Shown here piece by piece: positions 35,476 through 44,918 of a stretch of 64,000 bases of DNA. The stretch is from the NCBI RefSeq assembly GCF_040370365.1, contig NZ_BAABWQ010000003.1, positions 1 through 64,000 on the forward strand, written 5' to 3'. Under the pieces are notes generated by a model. The model made no database searches. It had not been told where the DNA came from and was given only the letters and a program-made list of their open reading frames with translations. The position numbers and the translations under genes were made by a program. Position 1 is the stretch's first letter; each line of letters begins with the position of its first letter. Source of the DNA: Shimia sp040370365. Its GTDB lineage: Bacteria > Pseudomonadota > Alphaproteobacteria > Rhodobacterales > Rhodobacteraceae.

Positions 35476-37902
35476 ATGCCAGAGAACGAGCCGCAAGCGC
35501 CCGTAACCCGTGTTGTGGGTACAACAGGCGATGACTCCATAGTAACAGGCGACGGCGTTGACAGCCTCAACGGCCACGCCGGAGACGACACACTACAATC
35601 GGGTGACGGCAATGACCTTGTCGCGGGCGACATGGTCGGCAACGAATGGGTCTTTGTCGATGGGCGATGGGTTTATGACCCAAGCGCCATTGTCTCTAAC
35701 GGAGACGCGGCTGACCGCAGCTACAACGATGTGATTTCGACAGGTGCGGGTGATGATGTGGTCCTGGGCAATGGAGGAGAGGACTTGCTCTCCTCCGGCG
35801 CAGGCCATGACACGGTGAACGCAGGCACCGGCAATGACACGGTGGACGGCGGCGACGGCGACGATGTGTTAAATTTAGAAGATGGCCACGACCAAGCCGT
35901 GGGGGGCATGGGGGCGGATACAATCAACGCCGGAGACGGCGATGACTTGGTGCATGGTGATCTGGAAGGTGGAAATCTGTTGTCCGGTACCAGTGGTGGC
36001 GCAGCCACGTTGGGCCAACTGGGCGCTGCTGGAACATGGCAAATGGCCAATGTCGGCGGGCAGACATCGCTCAGCCAGCAGGTGGCCACGCAAGCCGGAG
36101 AAACCTACACCATCAGCTTTGAATTGGCAGCCAACCTTGCAGGGGGCGCGCAATTGGGCTGTGTCGAAGTGCTTTGGAATGGTGCGGTTATTGGCACGGT
36201 GGAAGCCTCCTCAGGCGTGTTTGAGACCCACAGTTTTGACGTCACGGGCACCGGCGATGCGGGGGGGCTGACGCTGCGCGAAGTTCACCCACCTGAGAGC
36301 AGTGTCAACGCCGGGCCAGACATCAACATGGACGGCCCGATCTATTCGTATCAGGCTGAGGTGACCCTGGGCGATGACATAGTCGAGGTCGCCGCCTTTG
36401 CCCCGGGCCAATCCAAACTCTTTCAGATGATCGATGGCCAGCTCAATGTGTTTGATCCTGAGACCGAACAATATGAGGTGGCCGGAGAACCAACGGGGCT
36501 GCGGATCAATGCGATTGGATTTAACACCGAAGACGATCTGATCTACGGCATCGCTAAGGCCAACGGTGTGGATGCTCTGGGCAACCCCGTGTCTGTGCGC
36601 GATTTGGTGATGGTGGATGCCGAAGGCAATGCCTATCGCGTCGGCGAGACGCCTGTGGCCGACTATGTCGGCGACTTTGACAGTGACGGCAACCTATGGA
36701 CATTCCAAAGCAGTCTCAATCGTGTCACCAAAATTGACGTCAACGCTTTGGATGACAACGGAAACCCTGTGGCGGTGCACTACGATTTGCCAAACGATCT
36801 GTTCCATGGGCGCAGCTATGACGTGGCTTACAACGCAACAGAAGACGTGTTTTACGCAGTGGAATCTCCGGGTCGCAACGGCGAAGCGGGGGCTGTGCAT
36901 CGCATCGATCTGTCCGATGTACCGGCAGGTGGTGCCCCGGAAATCAGCTCAATCCCCATCACCGGCACGCTTTATGAGGATGAGATGACCGCTGGAATGC
37001 CACGCGGCGCCTATGGCGCGGTCTTTCTGGACGGAGAAGGCAACCTCTACTTCGGGCTCAACCGCGGCGACCACGATCTGGACGGCAACAGCGACGCCTC
37101 AGGCGCCATCTATCGCGTTGAGATGGATTGGACAGCAGGCACAGCCTACTCCGAGTTTATGGCAGAGGCCCAAAGTACGGGCAGCAACGATGGCGCAGTG
37201 GATCCGCGCGCGCCCGACCCATTTGCGCCGGTAGATCCCAACGCGACCATCCTTCTGCGAGACGCCAGTGTCAGCGGCGCAGACGGCGGCAACGACGATC
37301 TGCGCGGCGGACAAGGTGACGACACCATGCACGGCGGCGGCGGCAACGACACGCTGCATGGCGGCGCCAACGACGATGTGTTGCACGGGGACGCGGGCGA
37401 CGATCGCATCATGGGCGGCACGGGCCATGACGCCGCAACCGGAGGCGCAGGCGATGACCGTATCACCACCGGGGACGGTGACGACACCGCCAGCGGTGGC
37501 ACAGGTAGGGATTACATTCATGGCGGCGCAGGCAACGACGCGCTTGCGGGGGGCGCTGGTGCGGACAAACTCGTGGGCGGCGCGGGCAGTGACACATTGG
37601 AAGGGGGAAGCGGGAACGACCATCTTTGGGGCGGCAACTGGTGGCAAGACGGCGATGCTGACACCTTTGTCGCACAGGCCGGTGGGGGCCGAGATATGAT
37701 CCACGATTTTGAGGTCAATCACGATGTCCTGGACCTCTCAAGCTATGGCATCACCTACGAGGATCTACAGGCCCACATCCAGGATCAAGGATGGGCCACT
37801 GTTATTGATCTGTCGGCTTTGACCGGCGGCGAGAGCAATGATCGACTGGTCCTGAAGTCGGTTGATCCTGACGACCTAAATGAAAGCAACTTCCTACTGT
37901 GA
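35476..37902 (+). CDS. RTX-type calcium-binding secreted protein with central propeller-like region
   Basis: 808-residue protein without a Sec signal, acidic, very rich in Gly, Asp and Asn. A first block of RTX-type GGxGxD repeats (about 15-165, such as GAGDDVVLGNGGEDLL) is followed by a beta-sandwich-like segment (about 180-270, GETYTISFELAANLAGG). A region with repeated strands (about 300-600, such as LFQMIDGQLNVFDPETE and VGDFDSDGNLWTFQSSLN) resembles a DUF6923/propeller-type domain. A second RTX block (about 615-725) is followed by a C-terminal NESNFLL, typical of type I secretion signals. ATG 35476 chosen over TTG 35431; no strong Shine-Dalgarno sequence. Function outside the cell unknown: adhesin, calcium-stabilised enzyme or surface protein. 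Confidence 0.88.
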   Translation: MPENEPQAPVTRVVGTTGDDSIVTGDGVDSLNGHAGDDTLQSGDGNDLVAGDMVGNEWVFVDGRWVYDPSAIVSNGDAADRSYNDVISTGAGDDVVLGNGGEDLLSSGAGHDTVNAGTGNDTVDGGDGDDVLNLEDGHDQAVGGMGADTINAGDGDDLVHGDLEGGNLLSGTSGGAATLGQLGAAGTWQMANVGGQTSLSQQVATQAGETYTISFELAANLAGGAQLGCVEVLWNGAVIGTVEASSGVFETHSFDVTGTGDAGGLTLREVHPPESSVNAGPDINMDGPIYSYQAEVTLGDDIVEVAAFAPGQSKLFQMIDGQLNVFDPETEQYEVAGEPTGLRINAIGFNTEDDLIYGIAKANGVDALGNPVSVRDLVMVDAEGNAYRVGETPVADYVGDFDSDGNLWTFQSSLNRVTKIDVNALDDNGNPVAVHYDLPNDLFHGRSYDVAYNATEDVFYAVESPGRNGEAGAVHRIDLSDVPAGGAPEISSIPITGTLYEDEMTAGMPRGAYGAVFLDGEGNLYFGLNRGDHDLDGNSDASGAIYRVEMDWTAGTAYSEFMAEAQSTGSNDGAVDPRAPDPFAPVDPNATILLRDASVSGADGGNDDLRGGQGDDTMHGGGGNDTLHGGANDDVLHGDAGDDRIMGGTGHDAATGGAGDDRITTGDGDDTASGGTGRDYIHGGAGNDALAGGAGADKLVGGAGSDTLEGGSGNDHLWGGNWWQDGDADTFVAQAGGGRDMIHDFEVNHDVLDLSSYGITYEDLQAHIQDQGWATVIDLSALTGGESNDRLVLKSVDPDDLNESNFLL

Positions 37903-37912
37903 GCGGCATGTG

Positions 37913-39982
37913 ATGCAGGCCCCTTTGTCACAACTAAAGCGGTTGGGACCACCGCTGCTCGCGTTGAGCGCAGTGTCCAATCTCGCCGTTCTCATCAGTC
38001 CGATTTTCATGATGCAAGTGCTTGACCGGGTGCTGCCCACCGGCAACCTGCATACGTTGATCTTGCTTTTGGCAGTGGCATCAACGGCTTTGTTGGTGCA
38101 GGCAAGCGTAGATGGCTTACGCGATCTCAGCTTTCAATATTCCGCGCGCTGGACAGAACGGACACTCTTACCCGCCATTTTGCGCGCGCCACCGCAAAAA
38201 CATCAGGCACTGCTCACCAAACTCGCAACGGTGAAAGCGGCGCTGAACGGTGTAACCGGCGCGGCCGCATTGAGCCTGCCATGGCTGCCGATGTTTTTCT
38301 TGGTGCTCTGGCTGATCCATCCATGGTTTGTGGCGCTTGCATGCGGCCTGATCTGCCTCAGCACAGCTGCCAGATTGATCGCTTCGGCCATGGTATCCGC
38401 CCATGAGCTGGACATGCAAAACGCACAGGCCGCAGAGACCGGGGCTTTGAGTGACGCGCAAAGTCTGGCCGCCACTGCTGGCCTTGCCAGCCTCTCGCGC
38501 AACCTGCTTGACCGCCTCACCGCAGCGATGCATCACAGAGGCCTTATCGAAGATAGGATCACGCCAATCTCGGTTGGTGGGGCGACATTTGTCAATTTCC
38601 TGCGCAGTTTGACACAGCTCTTGGGGCTCAGCCTCGGCGCCGCTCTGGTGGTCCACGACCTGTTGAGTGCCGGAGGCATGATTGCGGCCAGCTTGATCCT
38701 GACCAAATCCGTGACCAGCTTTGAAACTGTGGTCAACGCGTGGCCCGACATGCATCGGGTGCGCGGCGCGTTGGCACAACTGAATGCGCTGCCCGCGGCC
38801 CCAACAGAGGGCACGGGCATAGCGTCTTTGTCTGGTGCGTTGCGGTGTGAAGGATTGATTTTTCCACGCCCGGGAGGGGCACCCCCGCGACTTGAACGCA
38901 TCAGTTTTGCGGTGCCGGCAGGCAGTTGCACCGCGATTGTGGGCGCCTCTGGCTGCGGAAAAACCACTTTGCTGGAAGCCATAAGCGGTGTGGCCCCCTG
39001 CCCGATTGGGACGGTATGGTTGGAAGACACGGAAGTGACCACTTTGCCGGAAAGCTGCCAAACCGCGCATATTGGCTATTTGCCACAACAGGCGCAGCTG
39101 TATCATGGCACCCTTGCGGCCAATATTTCTGGCTTTGCGGCGGGGGCGCAAGACAAGCAGGTGATCGCTGCCGCAAAAACCGCCGGGGTGCATGGATTGA
39201 TTTCTGCACTTCCGCACTCCTACGATACCGACATTGGGGCCTGCCCACATATTCTTTCCGCAGGACAGAAACAACGCGTCGCGCTTGCCCGCGCGATCTT
39301 TCACGCCCCGAGGTATCTGTTCTTGGACGAGCCCAACGCGCTTTTGGACGCGGCGGGCGAGCGTCAACTCTGCGCGGTTCTGGCCCGGCTAAAAAAGCAA
39401 GGTACGACAATTTTTATGGTCATTCACCGATCCGGGCTCATGGGTCTGGCGGATCGTGTTTTGGCGTTGGACAACGGCCGTATCGCCGATTTTGGCCCCC
39501 GCTCAGAAGTGCTGGGCCGCATGAGTGGCGGCCGCAGGCGCGTGGAATTGCCACTGCAACCGGACAGCTTGCAGGATTTGGTGGATTGGGTTGGGGCTCA
39601 ATTCACCCGTGGCAACGATGCGGAATTGTCAAACCGCACCGAACTGATTGCGACGGAGCTCTTTAATCTAACGCGCGCCAGTGGAAAGCCAGACGTGCCA
39701 CGCCGCGCAAGTTTTGTGTTTCGCTTCCTTTCAGAACAAAGCTGCGAATTGACCGTGTCTGAAACAGGCGAGACTGCAGCGCAGGCCAAAATGGAACGCA
39801 TCAGCCAGCTGCTGCATCATCCGGACACCGATATGGGGAAATTACCAACCGATGAAGCGGCACTCGCTGTGATTTCACAAATGAGCGACACGTTTGATAT
39901 CGCCAATATCGATGGTCAGGCCGTCTACCGTGCTGCGGTGTCCATGCGGCCGGTGGCCTTACACGGGATGGCAAGACATTGA
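37913..39982 (+). CDS. Type I secretion ABC exporter with unusual C-terminal domain
   Basis: 689-residue fused permease-ATPase of the PrtD class, lacking a C39 peptidase domain. About six membrane helices (25-290) start with LSAVSNLAVLISPIFMMQVLDRVLP, a strong T1SS signature. The ATPase has Walker A GASGCGKTT, signature LSAGQKQRVALARA and Walker B YLFLDEPNALLD. Typical PrtD proteins end soon after; this one continues about 140 residues (544-685). There LPLQPDSLQDLVDWV, ELIATELFNLTRAS and FVFRFLSEQSCELTVSETGE recall the layout of RsbW-type GHKL kinases. It starts 10 bases after the RTX gene and overlaps the fusion-protein gene. Confidence 0.88.
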   Translation: MQAPLSQLKRLGPPLLALSAVSNLAVLISPIFMMQVLDRVLPTGNLHTLILLLAVASTALLVQASVDGLRDLSFQYSARWTERTLLPAILRAPPQKHQALLTKLATVKAALNGVTGAAALSLPWLPMFFLVLWLIHPWFVALACGLICLSTAARLIASAMVSAHELDMQNAQAAETGALSDAQSLAATAGLASLSRNLLDRLTAAMHHRGLIEDRITPISVGGATFVNFLRSLTQLLGLSLGAALVVHDLLSAGGMIAASLILTKSVTSFETVVNAWPDMHRVRGALAQLNALPAAPTEGTGIASLSGALRCEGLIFPRPGGAPPRLERISFAVPAGSCTAIVGASGCGKTTLLEAISGVAPCPIGTVWLEDTEVTTLPESCQTAHIGYLPQQAQLYHGTLAANISGFAAGAQDKQVIAAAKTAGVHGLISALPHSYDTDIGACPHILSAGQKQRVALARAIFHAPRYLFLDEPNALLDAAGERQLCAVLARLKKQGTTIFMVIHRSGLMGLADRVLALDNGRIADFGPRSEVLGRMSGGRRRVELPLQPDSLQDLVDWVGAQFTRGNDAELSNRTELIATELFNLTRASGKPDVPRRASFVFRFLSEQSCELTVSETGETAAQAKMERISQLLHHPDTDMGKLPTDEAALAVISQMSDTFDIANIDGQAVYRAAVSMRPVALHGMARH

Positions 39983-41301
39983 GTGCTGTTGATACGTCCT
40001 TTGCGCTTAACGGCAGCAGCCCGGGTCTTCCGCCACATTTGCTCCACCCATTGTATGTTGGATTTGGGATTGTAGCGGTCGCGCTGCTGGGTTTTGTGGT
40101 TTGGGCGGCAACCGTGCCTCTGGCGACCTCCATTCCGACCCTTGGGCATCTGAACGCAGCAAGGCCGAGCTATGATGTGCAACACGCCTTTGGCGGCAAG
40201 ATTGCAGAGGTGTTTGTCAAAGAGCATGAACACGTGGCCGCCGGACAGCGGTTGTTGCTTTTAGATGTGGCACAGGAGCGCGAAGAATTGGCAACGTTGC
40301 ATGCCACCTTGGCCCCACTCACCGAGGAACGCGCAGCTTTACGGGCGGCTTTGCGCGATCAGCTGCCCTCCGAAGGACAGGGGCCAGAAACCGCACCCGG
40401 TGCAGATCTGGCGGTTCGACGGTTGCGCAATATGCAGGCCGCCATGCAGTTGCGGGCCAATATGAGCAGCGATTTGCAGGCCTCTTTGGAATTGCGGACC
40501 CAAAGTCTTGAGCAAAGCGCGGTGCGACGCAGACAGCAGTTGGCCTCCATGAAGGACCGTCACACACGTTATGCTGGTCTGTTGGCACGAGGGGCCTTTC
40601 GCGCCGCTGACGCCGACGCGCTGGCAGAAGATATTCTGGAGCTGGAGGCAGCGTTACAGCGTGTGCACTCTGAGCTTGTTTCTTTGCGCAGCCAAGCTGC
40701 GCAGGCGGAAATGCAGATCACCCGCGAGCAGCTTGAGTTTCGACAAGGTCTGCTGGATCGGTTGGCGCAGTTGGGTGAGACCATCCCCAAGCTGCAACTT
40801 CAGATTTTGCGGCTCGAAGCGCTTGTGGCACATGCGGAGGTGCGGGCTCCGGACGCAGGGGTGATCGCCGCTTTGCCATTTGACACCAAAACCATGATCA
40901 TCCCGCGCGGCGAAACAGTGCTGACATTGGCCCGTCCAGAGGGACGTCATCATGTGTCATTTGTCACCAGCCCGCAAAGCATAGACCAACTGCGTGTCGG
41001 TATGCGCGGGCACTTGACGGTGACGGCGTTGTCACAGCGCGACCATCCGCGGGTCAATGTCACCATTCAATCGTTGTCCCCCGAAGCACGGCGCAATCCC
41101 GAAGGGGACATTGTGGGCTATGATGGCGTGTCGCAAATTGATCCAGCCGATTATGCTGACCTGTTGGCACAACTTGGCGAGCATGGATCTCTGTCCACCG
41201 ACATGCCTGTGAGTCTTGTGTTCTCTGGGCGCACCATCACGTTTGGCGACTACCTCATAGGGCCCTTCTTGGATTTCCTCAAAAAGGCAATGCAGGACTG
41301 A
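39979..41301 (+). CDS. HlyD-family type I secretion membrane fusion protein
   Basis: 440-residue periplasmic adaptor linking the ABC exporter to a TolC-like outer-membrane channel. It has a cytosolic N-terminus, one helix (about 29-49, YVGFGIVAVALLGFVVWAA), a biotinyl-lipoyl-like half (GGKIAEVFVKEHEHVAAGQRLL), a long coiled-coil hairpin (about 90-285) and a beta-barrel end with RAPDAGVIAALPF. The start is TTG overlapping the ABC stop, with GGGATGG upstream. No TolC gene is in the cluster, so the channel must be encoded elsewhere. Confidence 0.9.
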   Translation: MSAVDTSFALNGSSPGLPPHLLHPLYVGFGIVAVALLGFVVWAATVPLATSIPTLGHLNAARPSYDVQHAFGGKIAEVFVKEHEHVAAGQRLLLLDVAQEREELATLHATLAPLTEERAALRAALRDQLPSEGQGPETAPGADLAVRRLRNMQAAMQLRANMSSDLQASLELRTQSLEQSAVRRRQQLASMKDRHTRYAGLLARGAFRAADADALAEDILELEAALQRVHSELVSLRSQAAQAEMQITREQLEFRQGLLDRLAQLGETIPKLQLQILRLEALVAHAEVRAPDAGVIAALPFDTKTMIIPRGETVLTLARPEGRHHVSFVTSPQSIDQLRVGMRGHLTVTALSQRDHPRVNVTIQSLSPEARRNPEGDIVGYDGVSQIDPADYADLLAQLGEHGSLSTDMPVSLVFSGRTITFGDYLIGPFLDFLKKAMQD

Positions 41302-41863
41302 CGAGCGCAGTTTTGCCTTCTCTGGACCGCGTCAGGTGATGTGTCTGGCACCGGGATTGAGCTCTGAAAACATCGCAGTCCTTTCTTGTTGTGAGGTTCT
41401 TTGGCAGCGGGTTCGACCCAAGCACAATCGACTTTTGATTTTTTAATAACGCTTCTGAGATGCTGAACGCACTTGCAGAGCCGCATCCGTCTGACTTTGG
41501 CCATCACCCATTGAAATACTGGGCAGGGTCTAGGTTGCAAGGACAAGTGGATTGGGTCTGTGGCTCTTGAACCGCCAGAGATAAGGCACTGCGCGACGCG
41601 CCCTGAGACCTGCGATATGCTTTGCGGAAAGCGGCGAAGATCGGTCGATGCGGCAAAGCAAGCTTGGTCGTTGTGACACGGTTGGTGGTGAAGGTGCCCG
41701 TCGCCATAAGGCCGAGAAAGGCAAAAAGACGACGCAACGCAGGTTGCGTATTGCAAACTTCACGCTCTCACAGGTTTGGCGCATCCAACCGCTGGTGCCA
41801 AACCACGTTCGGCAGGTGCGGATTTCAGCAGACGTCTGACGGGCTGTGTCCAGATTTCCACAA
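41302..41863. other. Region without a recognisable gene after the secretion cassette
   Basis: About 560 bases. Overlapping ORFs exist in several frames but none has a convincing start, ribosome site or family match; one minus-strand reading (41504-41737) starts with TTG and a hydrophobic stretch. GGGTTCGACCC near 41409 resembles a T-arm, but the rest of a tRNA is absent. It may be decayed sequence left by an insertion or deletion. Confidence 0.5.
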
Positions 41864-42244
41864 ATGAGCTGGGGTTTGATTGCCTTTCCGCCTGCAGCAG
41901 CCTTGTCGTCTGTTGTCTTAGCGCTGTTATTGAGGCCCGCGCATCGTCAGAAAAGTAGATGGGTACTGGGCTTCCTCGCCATGACGATGCTCTCTGCCGG
42001 CTGGGTCCTTTTCCATGACAATGCGCGAAATACATCAGGCTTTGCTTGGTTGCCCGCGCCGGAATTCGCTGTTGCATGGGTCGCCATCGCTTTGGCCGGC
42101 CAGCTATTTTATTTGATCTACCTGCTCCTCGCCCTTTCGGAAGCCACGAGATTGCGATGGGCGATCCTGATAAGCGTTTTGCTTTGGACAGCTGCATCGC
42201 TGATGATTTGGTTGCTTGCTGGATTTGCGTTGTTGTCTCATTGA
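41864..42244 (+). CDS. Small integral membrane protein of unknown function
   Basis: 126 residues with four likely helices (about 4-22, 33-52, 66-92 and 97-122) joined by short basic loops (RPAHRQKSR, SEATRLR). No cysteine or metal motif. The ATG at 41864 precedes the first helix; the earlier in-frame start adds only six residues. It sits 90 bases before the PqiA-like gene in the same direction, and may belong with it. No family recognised. Confidence 0.55.
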   Translation: MSWGLIAFPPAAALSSVVLALLLRPAHRQKSRWVLGFLAMTMLSAGWVLFHDNARNTSGFAWLPAPEFAVAWVAIALAGQLFYLIYLLLALSEATRLRWAILISVLLWTAASLMIWLLAGFALLSH

Positions 42245-42334
42245 CGTCGGGATTGGACATCGCAAGATGCAACTTGGCCGACGCCTGAGGCATTGCCCTT
42301 GCACCTGCAAGGGGAACTGCCTAGCTATTTGCGC

Positions 42335-42769
42335 ATGAACAATATTTTACGTCTTGCCAATTTATCACTCCTCATTCTCTTTCCGATCGCGTGGTTCGCG
42401 CCTCTGCTGCGCGCCGGGTTGTTGCCAATTTTCGGATTGAGCGAGATCTCCATCATTTCGGGCCTGCAATCCCTGTGGGACACTGATGTCGCGTTGGCGC
42501 TCTTGGTGACCTTTCTGGCGATTTTCGCGCCTTACTTGAAAGTCATCGGCGTGGCGCTGATCCAATTTGGCTTGATGCGGCGAAAAGTGCTGCCTGCGCT
42601 GGAAATTTTGGGAAAGCTTGCGATGGGTGATGTGTTTTTGATCGCGCTCTATGTCGTCTTGGTCAAAGGCGCCGGAGGGGTCACTGTGGAAACCGGCTGG
42701 GGCGTATACCTGTTTACGGCGTGCATATTGGCCTCCATGGCAATTAGCCATTTGACCCGCAAGCGGTAG
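42335..42769 (+). CDS. Paraquat-inducible protein A domain protein
   Basis: 144-residue membrane protein with the four-helix PqiA unit. The region PIFGLSEISIISGLQSLWD corresponds to the conserved loop of PqiA/YebS proteins, and KVIGVALIQFGLMRRKVLPALEILGKLAMGDVFLIALYV to the next helices. PqiA-type proteins work with MCE-domain proteins in lipid transfer, which fits MlaE and MlaF being encoded 7 kb upstream. The start is uncertain: AAGGGGAA lies about 20 bases before the ATG, and TTG codons at 42329 or 42299 are alternatives. radA follows after 17 bases. Confidence 0.75.
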   Translation: MNNILRLANLSLLILFPIAWFAPLLRAGLLPIFGLSEISIISGLQSLWDTDVALALLVTFLAIFAPYLKVIGVALIQFGLMRRKVLPALEILGKLAMGDVFLIALYVVLVKGAGGVTVETGWGVYLFTACILASMAISHLTRKR

Positions 42770-42786
42770 TGGTCCAAAACGGGAAC

Positions 42787-44154
42787 ATGGCAAAGAGCAA
42801 AACCCAATTCACCTGCTCCGCGTGCGGCGCGGTATCGTCAAAATGGTCCGGCAGGTGTGAAGCCTGTGGCGACTGGAACACCATCGTCGAGGAAGCGCCG
42901 TTTGGCGCGGGCCCGGCAGGCAGCGCTATTGGCAATGCCAAGGGCCGACGGATGGAACTCTCCGACCTATCGACCAAAGAAACCCCGCCGCCGCGCACCA
43001 TGAGTGGCGTGAAAGAACTGGACCGCGTTCTGGGTGGCGGTTTGGTGCCTGCCAGCGCGCTCTTGGTGGGAGGCGATCCCGGTATCGGCAAATCCACATT
43101 GTTGTTGCAGGCTGCCGCGCGCTTTGCGCGACAAGGTGTAAAAACCATTTATGTAAGTGGAGAAGAAGCCAGCGCACAGGTGCGCATGCGGGCGCAACGG
43201 CTTGGGCTCACGGAAAGTCCGGTGATGTTGGCCGCAGAAACCAATCTGCGCGATATCTTGACCACACTTGAAGCGGAGCGACCGCAGCTGGTGATCATTG
43301 ATTCCATACAGACCATGTGGAGCGACACCGTTGGCAGCGCACCGGGGTCAGTCAGTCAGGTCCGCACCGCCGCACACGAGCTGACCGTGTTCGCCAAACG
43401 CAAAGGCATGGCGGTCATTCTGGTTGGGCACGTCACCAAAGAGGGACAGATCGCCGGACCGCGCGTGGTGGAGCACATGGTTGATACCGTGCTCTATTTT
43501 GAAGGAGAACGTGGGCATCAATTTCGCATCCTGCGCGCGGTGAAAAACCGATTTGGCCCTGCCGACGAGATTGGTGTGTTTGAGATGACCGGGCGCGGAT
43601 TGGCCGAAGTCGGCAATCCCTCTGCGCTGTTTTTGTCAGACCGCGGTGCGCCCACAGCAGGCAGTGTGGTTTTTGCCGGTATCGAAGGTACGCGCCCGGT
43701 GTTGACCGAGTTGCAAGCTTTGGTTGCGCCGTCGCCACACAGCCAATCGCGACGTACAGTTGTGGGGTGGGACAGTGGACGCTTGGCGATGATTCTTGCG
43801 GTTCTGGAATCGCGGTGCGGAATCCCTTTCGCCGGACTGGATGTCTATCTAAACGTGGCTGGCGGTATGAAAATTTCCGAACCCGCCGCGGATCTCGCGG
43901 TGGCATGTGCGCTAATTTCCGCACGCGAAGACAGTGCATTGCCAGCAGATACCGTTGTTTTTGGCGAAATTAGCCTGTCTGGAGCGCTTCGCGCCGTCAG
44001 TCAGACCGAAAATAGGTTGAAAGAAGCCCAAAAACTTGGTTTCACAACGGCAATCGCTCCGAAAGGTGGCAAGGCGCAAACGGTTGAGGGTATGAATCTC
44101 AACCGAATTGGGGATTTGGCAAGCTTTGTCGGAGAGGTTTTCGGAGCAGGCTGA
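42787..44154 (+). CDS. radA: DNA repair protein RadA
   Basis: 455-residue branch-migration ATPase used in recombination. It has an N-terminal four-cysteine zinc finger (CSACG...CEACG), a RecA-like core with Walker A GGDPGIGKST, the RadA-specific KNRFG motif (KNRFGPADE) and a C-terminal Lon-protease-like domain (LNVAGGMKISEPAADLAVA). The ATG at 42787 starts the MAKSKTQF typical N-terminus. Lies between pqiA-like and cvpA. Confidence 0.95.
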   Translation: MAKSKTQFTCSACGAVSSKWSGRCEACGDWNTIVEEAPFGAGPAGSAIGNAKGRRMELSDLSTKETPPPRTMSGVKELDRVLGGGLVPASALLVGGDPGIGKSTLLLQAAARFARQGVKTIYVSGEEASAQVRMRAQRLGLTESPVMLAAETNLRDILTTLEAERPQLVIIDSIQTMWSDTVGSAPGSVSQVRTAAHELTVFAKRKGMAVILVGHVTKEGQIAGPRVVEHMVDTVLYFEGERGHQFRILRAVKNRFGPADEIGVFEMTGRGLAEVGNPSALFLSDRGAPTAGSVVFAGIEGTRPVLTELQALVAPSPHSQSRRTVVGWDSGRLAMILAVLESRCGIPFAGLDVYLNVAGGMKISEPAADLAVACALISAREDSALPADTVVFGEISLSGALRAVSQTENRLKEAQKLGFTTAIAPKGGKAQTVEGMNLNRIGDLASFVGEVFGAG

Positions 44155-44229
44155 TGCGCCACAAGCGCCAGGCCCGGAAGTAACAGGGCCGAGAGGCGGA
44201 CCGGGGGCGGTCTAAGGGGACGGGAATAC

Positions 44230-44784
44230 ATGGAAGGTTTCACCATTATCGACGCCGTGGTTGCGGGTGTCATAGTCATTTCAGCATTGCTGGCGTATAG
44301 CCGCGGTGTTGTGCGCGAAACCATGGCCATTGCGGGCTGGGTTGCCGCCGCTGTTCTGGCATTCATGTTTGCCGGGTCTTTACAGCCGCTGATCAAAGAA
44401 ATTCCTGTTGTGGGTGAATATCTCGCAGACAGCTGTGAGTTGTCCATTATCGCAGCCTTTGCGGCGGTTTTCGCCTTGGCGCTGGTGGTGGTCTCGCTGT
44501 TCACACCGCTGTTCTCGTCGATTGTGCAGCGCTCTGCACTTGGCGGGTTGGATCAAGGCATGGGCTTCATATTCGGGGTGCTGCGCGGCATTCTTTTGGT
44601 GGCGATCGCCTTTTTTGTTTATGAAACCGTGATCACCAGCCAATCCATTGCCATGGTGGACGACAGCCGCTCTGCCGAAGTGTTTGGCCGCATCACCCGC
44701 CAGATCGACGATCGTGATCCACAACAGGCTTTGGGCTGGATCACCAGCCAATATGAACAACTGGTTGGCGTCTGCGAACAGTAA
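44230..44784 (+). CDS. cvpA: CvpA family protein
   Basis: 184-residue inner-membrane protein with four helices in the first 130 residues (IIDAVVAGVIVISALLAYSRG, then EIPVVGEYLADSCELSIIAAF...). CvpA proteins influence envelope stress and, in E. coli, colicin V production, where cvpA sits directly ahead of purF; here two other genes separate them. GGGGACGGGAATAC precedes the ATG. Ends 25 bases before a strong terminator. Confidence 0.88.
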   Translation: MEGFTIIDAVVAGVIVISALLAYSRGVVRETMAIAGWVAAAVLAFMFAGSLQPLIKEIPVVGEYLADSCELSIIAAFAAVFALALVVVSLFTPLFSSIVQRSALGGLDQGMGFIFGVLRGILLVAIAFFVYETVITSQSIAMVDDSRSAEVFGRITRQIDDRDPQQALGWITSQYEQLVGVCEQ

Positions 44785-44809
44785 CGCAAAAGCGTGATCA
44801 CACGACAGG

Positions 44810-44841
44810 AGCCCGCATCATATCGTTGCGGGCTTTTTTTA
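44810..44841 (+). terminator. Rho-independent terminator after cvpA
   Basis: AGCCCGCA and TGCGGGCT form an 8-base stem with a 9-base loop, directly followed by seven T residues. Confidence 0.88.
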
Positions 44842-44918
44842 TGGCGCACTGAGACCTCTTGTTTGCGCCCCTATCGCCCGTTACCGTGCAGGCAACTTTC
44901 GGTTTTTAGAGCCTTTTC

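Noticed and set aside
36089..37722. Several long minus-strand ORFs rich in Pro/Ala/Val across the RTX gene
   Set aside because: These are antisense readings of GGxGxD repeat DNA, not genes.
41395..41430. GGGTTCGACCC resembling a tRNA T-arm
   Set aside because: The arms do not form a 5-base T stem, and no acceptor, anticodon or D arm pairs around it.
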